A stretch of 64,000 nt of DNA from Actibacterium atlanticum (GCF_000671395.1 NZ_AQQY01000001.1:310001-374000); one strand, 5' to 3'. Shown: positions 17,559-28,230, numbered from the stretch's first letter. Numbers and translations are program-made. Notes: generated from the sequence alone by a model not told the origin.

Positions 17559-18734
17559 TCAGACCGGCAGATACTCGACCAGTTCGCCTGCGTTGCGGGC
17601 CGGGTCATGGGGCGGGCGGGCGATCAGTGCGCGCGCTTCGGACAGAACCGTCAGCAAGGCACTGTCCTGACTGCCAAATGCGTCCAGGCCTTCGTTCGTC
17701 AGCCGCGCCCGCATGTAATGCTCGCGTGGGCCATTCGCGGGAAGGTCGCTGGCCAAAGGGGCCGTCTTGCGCGGCGCAGGGGCTTGCCCCAATCCCATCA
17801 TGGCGCGCAGGGCGGGCAGAACGAAGACCTGACCACAAACCAAGGCCGATACCGGATTGCCGGGCAGGCCAATCATGGCGGCGTTGCCCATGCGCCCTGC
17901 CATCAGCGGTTTGCCCGGGCGCATCGCAACCTTGTAGAAGCTTTGATCCATTCCCAGATCCGCTGCGACCTGACCGACCAGATCATGATCCCCGACCGAG
18001 GCTCCGCCAATTGTCAGCACCAGATCTGCGCCTTCAGCCAAGGCGAACACCTGCTTGAGGCTCGCCTCCGTGTCGCGGGCGATGGGCAGCATGCGGGCGA
18101 TGCCGCCCTCGGCCTCTATCATGGCTTTCAGCCCAAAGCTGTTTGATGCAACGATCTGATCGGGGCCGGGCTCTTCGCCGGGCATGACCAGTTCGTTCCC
18201 GGTGGCGATAATGGCGACCTGCGGGCGTGTAGAGACCGTCACCTCGGCCACGTTCATGGCGGCCAGCAGCGCCAGATCGGCAGGGCGGAGCACGCGCGGG
18301 GCGCTGACTTCAGCCCCGACCGAAAAATCCGCACCTTGCTGGCGTATATGGCTGGCCTGACCGGGGTCATCGGTGATCGTGATCGTGTCGCCGCTGCGAC
18401 TGGTGTTTTCCTGAATGACAACCTTGTCAGTGCCTTCAGGCACCGGGGCGCCGGTGAAAATACGTACGCATTGGCCCGCGCCGACACGGCCCTGAAACCC
18501 TGCGCCCGCAGCGGATTCCCCGATCACCTTAAACTGGGCGTGCAGATCGGATTCGATGCCTTTGAGGGCATAGCCGTCCATGGCCGAGGCATTGAAAGGG
18601 GGTTGGTCGCGGCGCGCTTTGGCGGGCACTGCCAGCACCCTGCCTGCGGCCTCTGCCAGCGAGATGACTTCTGTTCCCAGAGGCTTGGAAAGCGCAAATA
18701 TATGGCCCAGAGCCTCTTCAACTGAAATCATCAC
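17559..18734 (-). CDS. moeA: Molybdopterin molybdenumtransferase MoeA
   Basis: MoeA inserts molybdate into adenylylated molybdopterin to give active molybdenum cofactor. The 391-residue protein has the family blocks [11 protein letters not shown] near residue 44, [18 protein letters not shown] near 91, TGNEL near 183, GGASVGDHD near 245 and GLPGNPVSA near 287. The last two belong to the MogA-like catalytic domain. Its start overlaps the moaC stop by 4 bp (ATGA), so the genes form a coupled pair. lexA follows downstream but has its own operator region. Confidence 0.96.
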   Translation of the reverse strand: MMISVEEALGHIFALSKPLGTEVISLAEAAGRVLAVPAKARRDQPPFNASAMDGYALKGIESDLHAQFKVIGESAAGAGFQGRVGAGQCVRIFTGAPVPEGTDKVVIQENTSRSGDTITITDDPGQASHIRQQGADFSVGAEVSAPRVLRPADLALLAAMNVAEVTVSTRPQVAIIATGNELVMPGEEPGPDQIVASNSFGLKAMIEAEGGIARMLPIARDTEASLKQVFALAEGADLVLTIGGASVGDHDLVGQVAADLGMDQSFYKVAMRPGKPLMAGRMGNAAMIGLPGNPVSALVCGQVFVLPALRAMMGLGQAPAPRKTAPLASDLPANGPREHYMRARLTNEGLDAFGSQDSALLTVLSEARALIARPPHDPARNAGELVEYLPV

Positions 18735-19207
18735 TTCGCCTCGTATCTGCCTGATTTACCACCATCTTTCAGGACCACGCGAATGTCTTTTATCTCCATC
18801 CCCTTATCTGCGGCCTTGAGCATGTCATAGACCGTTAGGGCGGCGACATTGATGGCAGTCAGGGCTTCCATTTCAACCCCGGTCTGACCCGTGGTCTTGA
18901 CCGTGGCCTCGATCTGTACACCGGGAAGGTCAGCGTCCGGTGTCAGCTCGACAGCGACCTTGGTGATAGGCAGCGGGTGACACAGTGGGATCAGGTCAGC
19001 GGTTTTCTTGGCGCCCATGATACCGGCCAAACGCGCGACGCCCAACACGTCGCCCTTTTTGGCGGTGCCTTCGGTGATCAGCGCCAGCGTTTCGGGCCGC
19101 ATTTTCACGCAGCCGCGCGCGATGGCGATGCGGTCGGTGATGTTCTTGGCCGAGACATCCACCATATGCGCGTCGCCCTTGGCGTCGAAATGGGTCAGAT
19201 CGGCCAT
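18731..19207 (-). CDS. moaC: Cyclic pyranopterin monophosphate synthase MoaC
   Basis: MoaC, with the radical SAM enzyme MoaA, converts GTP to cyclic pyranopterin monophosphate, the first step of molybdenum cofactor synthesis. The 158-residue length is standard. Conserved motifs include [19 protein letters not shown] near residue 51 and [10 protein letters not shown] near 73, followed by GVEMEALTA near 112. It overlaps trpC by one base upstream and moeA by four bases downstream, so molybdopterin genes are translationally linked to the tryptophan genes. Confidence 0.96.
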   Translation of the reverse strand: MADLTHFDAKGDAHMVDVSAKNITDRIAIARGCVKMRPETLALITEGTAKKGDVLGVARLAGIMGAKKTADLIPLCHPLPITKVAVELTPDADLPGVQIEATVKTTGQTGVEMEALTAINVAALTVYDMLKAADKGMEIKDIRVVLKDGGKSGRYEAK

Positions 19208-20010
19208 TACGCGGGCACCTTGGGGTTGGCCAGAAGCGCGCGAGTGGCAGCGGTGACATCGTCCTGACGCATCAGGCTTTCGCCGATCAGGAAGGTGCGC
19301 GCGCCGTAATCCGCCATGTCGGCCAGATCCTGCGGGGTGAACAGCCCGCTTTCGGACACCACCAGCCGGTCATCGGGCACCCGTTTAGCCAGCTCACGGG
19401 TGGTATCAAGCGAGGTCTCGAACGTCTTCAGGTTGCGGTTGTTGATGCCCAGCAGCGGCGATTTCAGCGCCAGCGCGCGGTCCAGCTCTTCGCCGTTGTG
19501 AACCTCGATCAGCACATCCATGCCCCAGCCGAACGCGGCGTCTTCCAGTTCGGCGGCCTGGACGTCAGACACCGAGGCCATGATGATCAGAATGCAGTCG
19601 GCGTTCAGCGCGCGGGCTTCGGCCACCTGATAGGTGTCGTACATGAAGTCCTTGCGCAAAGCAGGCAGGGAGGTCGCGGCGCGGGCCTCGGTCAGGAAGG
19701 ACTTCGCGCCCTGAAAGCTGGGCGTGTCGGTCAGAACCGACAAGCAGGTCGCGCCGCCGTCCTCATAGGCTTTGGCCAGAAGCGGTGGGTTGAAATCAGC
19801 GCGGATCAGACCCTTGGAAGGGCTGGCCTTCTTGACCTCGGCAATCAGGCCGTAACCGGTTTTTGACGCCTCAATCAGCGCGTTGGCAAAGCCGCGCGTG
19901 GGGTCGGCGGCTTTGGCCTCGACTTCAACATCGGCCAGCGGTTTGGCGGCCTTGTCGGCGATAATTTCGTCCAGCTTATAGGCTTTGATACGGTCCAGTG
20001 CGGTGCTCAT
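19207..20010 (-). CDS. trpC: Indole-3-glycerol-phosphate synthase
   Basis: TrpC closes the indole ring in tryptophan synthesis, converting CdRP to indole-3-glycerol phosphate. The 267-residue TIM barrel has [16 protein letters not shown] near residue 55 (catalytic lysines), [13 protein letters not shown] near 116 and [11 protein letters not shown] near 183. It overlaps trpD by four bases and moaC by one base. It is not fused to TrpF. Confidence 0.96.
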   Translation of the reverse strand: MSTALDRIKAYKLDEIIADKAAKPLADVEVEAKAADPTRGFANALIEASKTGYGLIAEVKKASPSKGLIRADFNPPLLAKAYEDGGATCLSVLTDTPSFQGAKSFLTEARAATSLPALRKDFMYDTYQVAEARALNADCILIIMASVSDVQAAELEDAAFGWGMDVLIEVHNGEELDRALALKSPLLGINNRNLKTFETSLDTTRELAKRVPDDRLVVSESGLFTPQDLADMADYGARTFLIGESLMRQDDVTAATRALLANPKVPA

Positions 20011-21029
20011 GCGGCGGCTCCTTGGGTCAGCTCCGCCAGTGCGGTGATTTTGGCCATGGCGTGGCCTGCGTCGATGCTTTCAGAAGCCATTTCAATGCCT
20101 TGTGGCAGGTTGTTCACCTTGCCTGCCACCTGCAATGCGGCAGCGGCGTTCAGCAAAACCGCATCACGATAGGCACCTTTTTCGCCCGCCAACACAGCGC
20201 GCAGCGCAGCGCCGTTTTCTTCGGCTGTGCCGCCGGTGATGTCTTCAAACGGGTGGGTCGGCAAGCCGGCCTCTTCGGGATGCAGCTCGCGCTCTACCAC
20301 GGCACCATCTTCGACAGCAGCGATCCAGCTGGTGCCGGTAATGGTCAGCTCATCGGTGCCGTCCGAGCCATGCACCAGCCACGCCTTTTCCGAGCCAAGC
20401 GCCAGCAGGGTCTCTGCCATCGGGCGGATCATCGCGCGCGAAAACGCGCCGGTCAGCTGACGTTTGACGCCCGCCGGGTTGGTCAGGGGGCCAAGGATGT
20501 TGAACACGGTGCGCGTGCCCAGCTCCAGCCGCGTCGGCATGACATGTTTGATGGCCGGGTGGTGCATCGGGGCCATCATGAAGGCGATGCCGATCTCGGC
20601 CAGCGCCTGTTCCACGACATCCGCGCCGACCATGACGTTCACGCCCATCTGGCCCAAAGCGTCTGCCGCGCCTGACAAAGACGATGCCGCCTTGTTGCCG
20701 TGCTTGGCAACGGGCACACCGCAGCCCGCCACAGTAAAGGCCGTGGCGGTTGAGATGTTCAGGGTTTTTTTGCCCGAGCCCCCCGTGCCAACGATATCAA
20801 TCGCGCCCGCAGGGGCGGCGACCTTGTTGCACTTGGCGCGCATGGCTTCGGCCGCACCGGTGATTTCCTCAACGGCTTCGCCACGGGTGCGCAGGGCCAT
20901 CAGGAAGCCGCCGATCTGGCTGGGCGTGGCGTCGCCGTCAAACAGCACGCCGAAGGCCTCGGCGGCTTCTTCACGGGTCAGCGGGCGTTCGCAGGCGGCA
21001 CCAATGAAAGGTTTCAGAAGGTCGCTCAT
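20007..21029 (-). CDS. trpD: Anthranilate phosphoribosyltransferase
   Basis: TrpD transfers phosphoribose from PRPP to anthranilate. The 340-residue protein has the PRPP-binding loop [16 protein letters not shown] near residue 80, where many homologues have GTGGD, and the conserved [18 protein letters not shown] near 109. It overlaps trpG and trpC by four bases each, giving a coupled trpGDC unit. It is a separate protein rather than a fusion with TrpG. Confidence 0.96.
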   Translation of the reverse strand: MSDLLKPFIGAACERPLTREEAAEAFGVLFDGDATPSQIGGFLMALRTRGEAVEEITGAAEAMRAKCNKVAAPAGAIDIVGTGGSGKKTLNISTATAFTVAGCGVPVAKHGNKAASSLSGAADALGQMGVNVMVGADVVEQALAEIGIAFMMAPMHHPAIKHVMPTRLELGTRTVFNILGPLTNPAGVKRQLTGAFSRAMIRPMAETLLALGSEKAWLVHGSDGTDELTITGTSWIAAVEDGAVVERELHPEEAGLPTHPFEDITGGTAEENGAALRAVLAGEKGAYRDAVLLNAAAALQVAGKVNNLPQGIEMASESIDAGHAMAKITALAELTQGAAA

Positions 21030-21607
21030 GCGGGCACCTTTACCGTATCGAGGAAGTTCTTGATCAGTGCATGCCCATGTTCCGAGCGAATGCTTTCAGG
21101 ATGAAACTGCACGCCGTGGATGTTCTTGGTCTTGTGGCGCAGGCCCATGATCAGCCCGTTATCAAGCCATGCATTGGCCTCCAGACAATCGGGCAGGCTT
21201 TCGCGTTCAACGGTCAGCGAGTGATAGCGGGTTGCCTCAAACGGTGAAGGCAGACCTTTGAAAACGCCGGTACCATTGTGATGCATCGTGCCCATTTTGC
21301 CGTGCACGATTTCACCCGCGCGGATAACCTTGCCGCCAAACACCGCGCCAATGGTCTGATGCCCAAGGCAAACGCCGAACAGCGGGATGTCAGCCTCGGC
21401 GGCGGCTTCGGTCAAAGCCATGCAAATGCCTGCTTGGGGCGGGTCGCAAGGGCCGGGCGAAAGCACGATGGCCTCGGGCTTTAGCGCCATGGCTTCCTGC
21501 ACGTTCAGCGCGTCATTGCGGTGTACCTGCGCTGGCCAGCCCAACTCGCCCAGATAATGGACGAGATTATAGGTGAAACTGTCATAATTATCGATCAGCA
21601 GTAGCAT
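21026..21607 (-). CDS. trpG: Anthranilate synthase component II (glutamine amidotransferase)
   Basis: TrpG supplies ammonia from glutamine to TrpE for anthranilate synthesis. It may also serve p-aminobenzoate synthesis, as in other bacteria with a single amidotransferase. With the start at 21607 ([20 protein letters not shown]) it is 193 residues. The class I triad is present: Cys in GVCLGHQ near residue 79, and His/Glu in VQFHPESI near 170. An upstream ATG at 21661 would add 18 residues that do not fit the family. trpE lies 1.5 kb away on the same strand, beyond an oppositely oriented gene. Confidence 0.95.
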   Translation of the reverse strand: MLLLIDNYDSFTYNLVHYLGELGWPAQVHRNDALNVQEAMALKPEAIVLSPGPCDPPQAGICMALTEAAAEADIPLFGVCLGHQTIGAVFGGKVIRAGEIVHGKMGTMHHNGTGVFKGLPSPFEATRYHSLTVERESLPDCLEANAWLDNGLIMGLRHKTKNIHGVQFHPESIRSEHGHALIKNFLDTVKVPA

Positions 21608-21719
21608 TGGCTGGCCTTTGATGAATAAGGGGTGAACCCTTTGCGTGGTCGGGCTATACATGTTCAGAGCAGCACGCCGGGGTCAAGGGCTTGGGCACAA
21701 GAACAGGAGGTACGGGGAC

Positions 21720-23123
21720 ATGCGAAGTGTAGCAGGTGGTCTGACCTGGGGCGTAGTGGCCTCGGCCGTGGGGTTGACGGTATTTTCGCTGACCGCGCCG
21801 ATGCGGGACAGTTCCAGTTTTGCGCCAAGCGTGCCTGCGACTGACTCCACACCCGATACAACGCCCCCCCAGATGGAACCCGCCGCCGCGCCGGAAACCG
21901 TGCCCGTGGTACCCTTAGAACCAGATGCAGAACCGGTTGAAGCGCCGACAACAGGGCAGGTTGATCTGCCGCCCGGGTCCGAGTTCAACAAACCCGCCGA
22001 GGATGGTGCGGCTACGGTGTCTCAACCCGATGACCCTGCAGTACCTGGCACATCGGCCCCGGCCTTGCCTGGTGGCAGCACACAGGTCGAGCCGCCCAAT
22101 CCTGACACCAACCCGGGCAGCGCTCCGGCGCCGGGCACCGCTGTGCCCGATGGAATCACTGCACCGGATGCGGCCGTAACTGACCCGGCCCTGCCGCCAA
22201 CAGGCGAAGAGCCGGTGTTGCCAAACCCCGAATCTGCAACGCCTCAGGTGCCTGAGGCTGACCCCGCCCCAACCCCGCCCATCGGACAGATTGGCGAGGC
22301 CCCGGCCCCTATAGGGTCGGGCGCGGCAGCGATTGGTCTGCCACAGCCGGGCTTTACCTTTGAGACACCGAATGTGCGCACCGGGCGTTTGCCCTCGGTC
22401 GGGCAAGATCCCGAGCCCGCCCCCGAAGTCGACCCGGAGCCGGTAAACTTGGGGGCGCTGGCCCGCAACGCTGTGCCGTTCAAACGTTCAGGCGACAAGC
22501 CGCTGATGTCGATTGTGATCGTGGATGAGGGCGATTCCGGATTGGATCGCGCGACGCTCAGCACGATTTCGTTTCCAGTGGCTTTCGCGATTGATGCAGC
22601 GCGCCCCGACGCCGTCGAGGCCATGCGCGCCTATCGCAAAGCCGGGTTCGAAACCATTCTTATGACCGGTGGGTTGCCTGCCGGGGCCACACCGCAAGAC
22701 CTTGAGGTCACGTTGCAAAGTTATATGGCGCAGATGGATCAGACCATCGCGCTGATGGATGTCGAAGGTGGCATTCTGGGCAGCAGCCGTGCCTTGCAGA
22801 CTCAGCTGATTCAGATTGCCGAAGACAGCGGCCATGGCGTGGTCAGCTTTGATCGGGGCCTGAAGACGATTGATCAGATGGCCAAGGCCGCCAAGGTGCC
22901 CTCGGCGCTGATTTATCGCAGCATTGATGATCAGGCTGAAAGCGCGCCGGTTATCCGTCGCGTACTGAAACGCGCAGCTTTCAAAGCCGGGCAGGACGGT
23001 GCGGTTGTCATGTTGGGCCACAGCCGCCCAGAAACCGTGACTGCACTGTTTGAATGGGCGCTGGAAGGCAGCACCGAGGTCGATCTGGCGCCGCTGTCCG
23101 AGGTGCTGAAGTTCCGCTGGTAA
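21720..23123 (+). CDS. Divergent polysaccharide deacetylase family protein
   Basis: A 467-residue envelope protein. Residues 1-27 form a signal or anchor helix (GGLTWGVVASAVGLTVFSL). Residues about 30-250 are low-complexity and rich in Pro, Ala, Glu and Thr. Residues about 255-467 form a divergent polysaccharide deacetylase domain (LISIVIVDEGDSGL-like start, LMTGGLPAGATPQ, HGVVSFDRGL, VMLGHSRPETV). Members of this family are often encoded beside murein hydrolase activators and usually lack the metal-binding triad; I see no clear HxxxH. The start follows AGGAGG at 21705-21710. It is divergent from trpG and convergent with trpE, ending 3 bp before the trpE stop. Confidence 0.82.
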   Translation: MRSVAGGLTWGVVASAVGLTVFSLTAPMRDSSSFAPSVPATDSTPDTTPPQMEPAAAPETVPVVPLEPDAEPVEAPTTGQVDLPPGSEFNKPAEDGAATVSQPDDPAVPGTSAPALPGGSTQVEPPNPDTNPGSAPAPGTAVPDGITAPDAAVTDPALPPTGEEPVLPNPESATPQVPEADPAPTPPIGQIGEAPAPIGSGAAAIGLPQPGFTFETPNVRTGRLPSVGQDPEPAPEVDPEPVNLGALARNAVPFKRSGDKPLMSIVIVDEGDSGLDRATLSTISFPVAFAIDAARPDAVEAMRAYRKAGFETILMTGGLPAGATPQDLEVTLQSYMAQMDQTIALMDVEGGILGSSRALQTQLIQIAEDSGHGVVSFDRGLKTIDQMAKAAKVPSALIYRSIDDQAESAPVIRRVLKRAAFKAGQDGAVVMLGHSRPETVTALFEWALEGSTEVDLAPLSEVLKFRW

Positions 23124-23126
23124 AGC

Positions 23127-24641
23127 TTAGCGATTGCCGGATTGTGAGAACAGCCCAGCATCCTGCGCCGCGCGGCGGATCGCTTTGGATTTATTGACCG
23201 TTTCCTGAAACTCGGACTCGGGGTCGCTGTCATACACAACGCCGCCGCCGGCCTGAATGTACAGCTTCTCGTCCTGCAACACAGCGGTACGCAGCGCGAT
23301 ACACATGTCCATATCGCCATTGGCGGCGAAGTAACCCACACCACCGCCGTAAACGCCACGTTTTTCCGGCTCCAGCTCGTCGATGATCTCCATCGCGCGG
23401 ACCTTGGGCGCGCCTGAAACCGTGCCTGCGGGCAGACCGGCCAGCAGGGCGGACAGGGCGTCATGGTCATCACTGATTTCGCCCACAACGTTCGACACGA
23501 TATGCATCACATGGCTGTAGCGTTCGATGATGAATTCTTCGGTCGGGCGCACGGTGCCGATCTTGGCGACGCGGCCCACATCGTTGCGGCCCAGATCCAG
23601 CAGCATCAGATGCTCGGCCAGTTCTTTCTTGTCGGCCAGCAGATCGGCCTCCAAAGCGCGGTCCTCTTCGGGTGTGGCGCCACGGGGGCGGGTGCCGGCG
23701 ATCGGGCGAATGGTGACCTCACCATCAAACACGCGCACCAGAATTTCGGGGCTGGCGCCGATCACCTGAAACCCGCCGAAGTTAAAGTAGAACATGAACG
23801 GCGAAGGGTTGGTGCGGCGCAGGCTGCGGTACAGCGCAAAGGGCGGCAGGGTAAATTCCTGCGTCCAGCGTTGTGCTGGGACGACCTGAAAGATGTCACC
23901 GGCGCGGATGTATTCCTTGGCCTTTTCAACCGCGTCCAGATAGCCCTGCTTGGTGAAGTTCGAGACAGGCTCGCCCACCACAGCGCTCTCGCCCAGATCG
24001 CGGCTGGCATCGGGCACAGCGCGTTCCAGATCGCGTACGGCATCCATCACGCGCTCGGCGGCTTGGGCATAGGCGGCCTTGGCCGACTGGCCCGAATTGG
24101 CCCACGCGGGCGACACAACGATTACCTCGCCTTTGACGCCGTCCAGCACCGCCACAACCGACGGGCGCAGCATCAGCGCATCAGGCAGGCCCAGCGGGTC
24201 GGGGTTCACATTGGGCAGATGTTCGACCAACCGGATCATGTCATAGCCCAGATAGCCAAACAGCCCGGCCGCAATCGGCGGCAAGCCATCGGGCAGATCA
24301 ATCCGGCTTTCGGCGATGATCGCGCGCAGGGTTTCCAGTGGATGTCCCTGCAAATCTTCAAAAGCGTCTGCATCAAACCGGGCCTGACGGTTCAGGCTGC
24401 TGGCTTCGCCCCGGCATTTCCACACCAGATCGGGTTTCATGCCAACAACCGAATAGCGCCCGCGAACTTCGCCGCCGGTGACCGATTCCAGCATGAAGCT
24501 GTCTTTGCCAGCCTCGGTCAGTTTCATCATCAGGCTGACGGGCGTATCCAGATCAGCCGCCAGACGGGCATAGACGACCTGATTTTCACCGGCCTCATAG
24601 CCTGCTTTGAACGCGTCGAATGTCGGGGTCAGAGCCACCAT
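23127..24641 (-). CDS. trpE: Anthranilate synthase component I
   Basis: TrpE makes anthranilate from chorismate and ammonia, the committed step of tryptophan synthesis. The 504-residue protein has the feedback-inhibition motif FMLES near residue 49 and the chorismate-binding blocks IRPIAGTRPRGATPEED, then HLMLLDLGRNDVGRV and GTVSGAPKVRAMEI. It starts 7 bp after the peptidylprolyl isomerase gene and is probably the last gene of the fabI operon. I saw no trp leader or attenuator before it, and it is separated from trpGDC by a gene on the other strand. Confidence 0.96.
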   Translation of the reverse strand: MVALTPTFDAFKAGYEAGENQVVYARLAADLDTPVSLMMKLTEAGKDSFMLESVTGGEVRGRYSVVGMKPDLVWKCRGEASSLNRQARFDADAFEDLQGHPLETLRAIIAESRIDLPDGLPPIAAGLFGYLGYDMIRLVEHLPNVNPDPLGLPDALMLRPSVVAVLDGVKGEVIVVSPAWANSGQSAKAAYAQAAERVMDAVRDLERAVPDASRDLGESAVVGEPVSNFTKQGYLDAVEKAKEYIRAGDIFQVVPAQRWTQEFTLPPFALYRSLRRTNPSPFMFYFNFGGFQVIGASPEILVRVFDGEVTIRPIAGTRPRGATPEEDRALEADLLADKKELAEHLMLLDLGRNDVGRVAKIGTVRPTEEFIIERYSHVMHIVSNVVGEISDDHDALSALLAGLPAGTVSGAPKVRAMEIIDELEPEKRGVYGGGVGYFAANGDMDMCIALRTAVLQDEKLYIQAGGGVVYDSDPESEFQETVNKSKAIRRAAQDAGLFSQSGNR

Positions 24642-24648
24642 CAGAGCC

Positions 24649-26487
24649 TCACGGAAGTTGCGCGTGGACAGCGCGGATCGCGGCTTCGTCCAAGGTCAGC
24701 CCGACGTCATTCAGACGCGACTGCGCGAAGTAAACAAAGATATCCTGCGCCATGGCGCCAGCGGCTTGCTGCTGGAATGCCGACAAGACGGCTTGCAGCG
24801 TGGCATCTTCGGCGTCCGCGGGCAGGGCGCCCGTCATTTGCAGCAGGTACACCGCGCCATCAGGCGCCGTCACGATGGTCGCCCCCCCGTCTTCCAAAGC
24901 GAACAGCGGCTCTACCAAGGCAGCAGGCGCAACGCCCGAACGTGCCACCGGTTCGACCGTCTGGCTGTTCAGCCCCAACGAGGCAAAGCTATCGCCCGCG
25001 TCCAGCAGGGCCTTCATCGCTTGCGCCTTTTCGGCCAGAAGGCGTGCCGCTTCAACCACTTGCCACCCGGCGATGGCTTCGTCACGGACGGCGTCCAGCG
25101 GGCGCAGTGCAGGTGGGGTGATGGCGTTCAGACGCAGCGCAAACAGGCCGCCGTCTTCCAGTTCGATCAGTTCAGGAAAGTCGCTTTCGCGGGCTTGTGC
25201 GGCGGCCGTGCGAAAGGCCTCATAGCCGGCAATGTCCGCATCCTGCCCGGGGAAATAGGAAATTTGACCCAATTCCATGCTGGTGTCATTGGCCAATTCT
25301 TCCAGTGTGGCGCCGGCAGCCAGCAGATCGTCCAGATCGGTGATCATGTCGCTGATGATGCGGCGGGCACGGTCTTGAACGATCTCAAGGCTCAGATCGC
25401 CTTTGGCTTGTTCGAAAGTAACGGTCGAGCCATCCAGAATCGCGTTCATGCGGATCAGGGCAGGGCCCAGGTTTGACATTACCGGCCCGGCGACACCCGG
25501 CTCGGTCAGGGCAAAGACGTCGGCGCCCGCGCTGCCCAGCTGGGCCTTTGTCACATCGCCCAGATCAATCTGCGACAGTTCCAAACCGCGCTCGGCGACC
25601 AGTTCGTCAAAGCTTGCCTCGCCCGCGTCCAGACGATCCCGCGCGTCTTGGGCCGCGGCCTCGTTGGGGTAAACCAGTTGCTCAACCAAACGACGCTCCG
25701 GGCGGACATATTCGGTGATCCGCTCGTCATAAAGCTCGCGCAGGGTGGTTTCATCCACCGTGACTTCGTCAGCCAGCATATCGGGCGTCAGCAAGGCATA
25801 GGTGATGTCGCGGCTTTCGGGGGTGGTAAAGGTGCCTGCGTTGGCTTCGTAATAGCTTTGCAGCGCGTCGTCCGAGGGCAGGCCCACCGGTGTGTCCAAC
25901 TGGCTTTCCGACAGTTGCGCATACACATACGAGCGGCGCGCGCCAAAGAAGTTCGAGATCACATCGGTATAGGCTTGCGGCACTTCGGTGCCTGACAGCA
26001 AGGCGCCGCTGATCAACGAGCGGGCGGTGTCGCCGCGCAGCTGCTCTTCGAACTCTGCCTCGGTCAGGCCGTTTTGTTGCAGCGTATAGCGATAGGCCTC
26101 GCGGTCAAAATTTCCGTCGGACCCTTGGAACGAGGCGATATCCAGTACCGCCTGACCGACCGGACCATCGCCGATATCAAGGCCCATGCGGTCAAGTTCG
26201 TTGTCCAGCGTCGCATTGGTGATCGCCTGAGCACGAGCCGATTGCACGATGCCCAGTTGCTCGGCTTCGATCACGGTCAGCCGTTCGCCGGTCTGGTTTT
26301 CAACATCGCGGATTTCACGCTGCAGCGTGGTGTAATAGCTGTTCAAAGAGATTGGCGTGTCACCCACTGTGCCGATGCTTTGAATCGAGCCGCCAAAGTT
26401 GGTGATGCCAAAGCCGCCCAGGCCGACAATCAACGCCACAATAATCATCCAGACAAAGAAATTGCCGGTTTTCTTGGCTACGCTCAT
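24649..26487 (-). CDS. Peptidylprolyl isomerase, SurA/PpiD-like, membrane-anchored
   Basis: A 612-residue periplasmic folding factor. An N-terminal transmembrane anchor (residues 10-30, FFVWMIIVALIVGLGGFGI) is followed by a SurA N-terminal-like domain (about 30-200), a PPIC rotamase region (about 235-350, starting AGTFTTPESRDITYALLTP) and a long C-terminal chaperone-like part. This is the PpiD layout. The start at 26487 (MSVAKKTGNFF) has AAGGA upstream on the minus strand; a start at 26505 would add six residues. It lies between an aminotransferase gene and trpE on the same strand. Confidence 0.88.
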   Translation of the reverse strand: MSVAKKTGNFFVWMIIVALIVGLGGFGITNFGGSIQSIGTVGDTPISLNSYYTTLQREIRDVENQTGERLTVIEAEQLGIVQSARAQAITNATLDNELDRMGLDIGDGPVGQAVLDIASFQGSDGNFDREAYRYTLQQNGLTEAEFEEQLRGDTARSLISGALLSGTEVPQAYTDVISNFFGARRSYVYAQLSESQLDTPVGLPSDDALQSYYEANAGTFTTPESRDITYALLTPDMLADEVTVDETTLRELYDERITEYVRPERRLVEQLVYPNEAAAQDARDRLDAGEASFDELVAERGLELSQIDLGDVTKAQLGSAGADVFALTEPGVAGPVMSNLGPALIRMNAILDGSTVTFEQAKGDLSLEIVQDRARRIISDMITDLDDLLAAGATLEELANDTSMELGQISYFPGQDADIAGYEAFRTAAAQARESDFPELIELEDGGLFALRLNAITPPALRPLDAVRDEAIAGWQVVEAARLLAEKAQAMKALLDAGDSFASLGLNSQTVEPVARSGVAPAALVEPLFALEDGGATIVTAPDGAVYLLQMTGALPADAEDATLQAVLSAFQQQAAGAMAQDIFVYFAQSRLNDVGLTLDEAAIRAVHAQLP

Positions 26488-26556
26488 CGGGCCCGTCCTT
26501 TTCACACAAATGGGTCGTCAGAGCTGTGTAAGCGCTTGCTGCAAGACCCGCAAGCA

Positions 26557-27723
26557 CTAGGGGGCAAAGCCGCGCAGCCGGGCGAATAAATCTGCGATCC
26601 CCTGACTGTCGATATTGGCGAATGCAATGCGCATTTCGTGTCCGCCAGCCGGGTCGCTTGCGGGGCGGAACATGGTTCCGGGCAGGGCCAAAATACCCGC
26701 GTCACGTACCAATTTCGGGGCAAGTTCATCGGATGGCAAATCAAACGGATGACGGAAATAGCCAAAATACGCGCCACAGCCAAGCAGATCCCAGCCGGGC
26801 AGGGTGCCCGTTTCCATCGCTGTCCTGCGGGCCAGGATTTCATCGCGCTCGCCAGCCAGCCACTGGTCCAGATTGCGCATGCCCCACAGGGCGGCGCGCT
26901 GACCCAGTTGGTTGGGGCAAATGGTGACGGTGTCCAGAAACTTCTCTACCTGTGCCAGCCGGGCCGGGCTGGTCAGCGCCGCGCCGACGCGATGACCAGT
27001 CAGGCGATAGGCCTTTGAAAAAGAGTAGAGCTGAATCAGCGTGCTGTCCCAATCCGGGTCGCTGAACAGATCATGCGGTGCGTCCGGGGCCGCGTGAAAG
27101 TCGCGATAGGTTTCGTCGACGATCAACGCAATGCCGTGGGCCTTGGCCAGATCATAGAAAGCACGCAGCAGCGGGGCTGGGTACTCCACACCGCAGGGAT
27201 TGTTCGGGCTGACCAGCACGATGGCGCGGGTGGCCGGGGTGATCAGCGCTTTGGCTTGGTCGGGGTCGGGCAAGAGGCCTGCCCCGCATGGCAGCGGAAC
27301 GGCCTTAACCCCAGACATATCCAACCACATTTTGTGGTTGAAATACCAAGGGGTTGGAAGGATAACTTCATCCCCCGGCGCGGCCAGCGTGGCGGTGATG
27401 GCGCAAAAGGCTTGGTTGCATCCGGCCGTTATCGCGACCTGGCCCTCGCGGATCGTTCCACCATAGATGCGGCTGGTCTTTGCGGCCAGTTCCGAGCGCA
27501 GGTCGGGCAGGCCCAGAACCGGGCCATAAAGATGCGCGGAAGCGTCCTTGAGCGCGGCCTCGGCGATGGCCTGACGCATCCCTTCGGGGGGCGGGTCGAC
27601 GGGCGCGGCTTGACTGACATTGATCAGCGGGCGATCAGGCGGGAAAGTTACCCCTTCCAACCAACGCCGAGCCTCCATTACGGGGGGCGGGGATGTGTTG
27701 GCAAGATGGGGGTTTATCAACAT
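26557..27723 (-). CDS. Class I/II PLP-dependent aminotransferase
   Basis: A 388-residue fold type I aminotransferase. It has VSPNNPCGVEYP near residue 171 (Asn-Pro substrate-binding region), VDETYRDF near 202, and the PLP lysine Lys237 in YSFSKAYRLTGHR. The C-terminal MRIAFANID carries the carboxylate-binding arginine. Substrate cannot be read from sequence; aspartate or aromatic amino acids are typical. It starts 3 bp after gpt on the same strand and precedes the SurA/PpiD-like gene, so it belongs to the fabI-to-trpE unit. Confidence 0.9.
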   Translation of the reverse strand: MLINPHLANTSPPPVMEARRWLEGVTFPPDRPLINVSQAAPVDPPPEGMRQAIAEAALKDASAHLYGPVLGLPDLRSELAAKTSRIYGGTIREGQVAITAGCNQAFCAITATLAAPGDEVILPTPWYFNHKMWLDMSGVKAVPLPCGAGLLPDPDQAKALITPATRAIVLVSPNNPCGVEYPAPLLRAFYDLAKAHGIALIVDETYRDFHAAPDAPHDLFSDPDWDSTLIQLYSFSKAYRLTGHRVGAALTSPARLAQVEKFLDTVTICPNQLGQRAALWGMRNLDQWLAGERDEILARRTAMETGTLPGWDLLGCGAYFGYFRHPFDLPSDELAPKLVRDAGILALPGTMFRPASDPAGGHEMRIAFANIDSQGIADLFARLRGFAP

Positions 27724-27726
27724 GGA

Positions 27727-28230
27727 TCAATCCGTGCCGCGATAGGGCTCCACGTATTGCAGCGCCATGTCCCACGGGAAGAAAATCCAGGTATCCTGAC
27801 TGACTTCGGTGATGAATGTATCCACCATGGGGCGCCCTTTGGGCTTGGCATAGACGGTGCCGAAATGCGCCTTGGGATACAGTTTGCGCACCAGTTCCAG
27901 CGTTTTGCCGCTGTCGACCAGATCGTCGATGATCAAAATCCCTGTGCCATCGCCCATCAAGGCGTCATCCGGGGCTTTCAGCACCTTGGCATCCATCTGA
28001 TCCTGATGATTGTAAGACTTGACCGAGATCGTATCGATGATCCGCACGTCCAGTTCACGGGCAATGATCATGGCTGGGGCCATACCGCCACGGGTGATGG
28101 CAACGATGGCTTTCCATGCGCCGTCTTCGGGGCCTTGCCCGTCCAACCGCCACGCCAGAGCGCGACTGTCACGGTGGATTTGATCCCAGCTGATGTGAAA
28201 GCCCTTCTCGTGGGGCAGACGATCGCTCAT
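27727..28230 (-). CDS. gpt: Xanthine phosphoribosyltransferase
   Basis: Gpt salvages xanthine and guanine by joining them to PRPP. The 167-residue protein has the PRPP-binding signature [18 protein letters not shown] near residue 96 and the flexible-loop region VKSYNHQDQ near 71, with C-terminal IFFPWDM as in Gpt proteins. It lies 10 bp from lysE and 3 bp from the aminotransferase gene, all leftward. Confidence 0.92.
   Translation of the reverse strand: MSDRLPHEKGFHISWDQIHRDSRALAWRLDGQGPEDGAWKAIVAITRGGMAPAMIIARELDVRIIDTISVKSYNHQDQMDAKVLKAPDDALMGDGTGILIIDDLVDSGKTLELVRKLYPKAHFGTVYAKPKGRPMVDTFITEVSQDTWIFFPWDMALQYVEPYRGTD

Noticed and set aside
23463-25121. A 552-codon plus-strand frame over trpE and the SurA/PpiD-like gene
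   Set aside because: It spans two convincing genes on the other strand and their junction, and its composition is typical of antisense frames in high-GC DNA.
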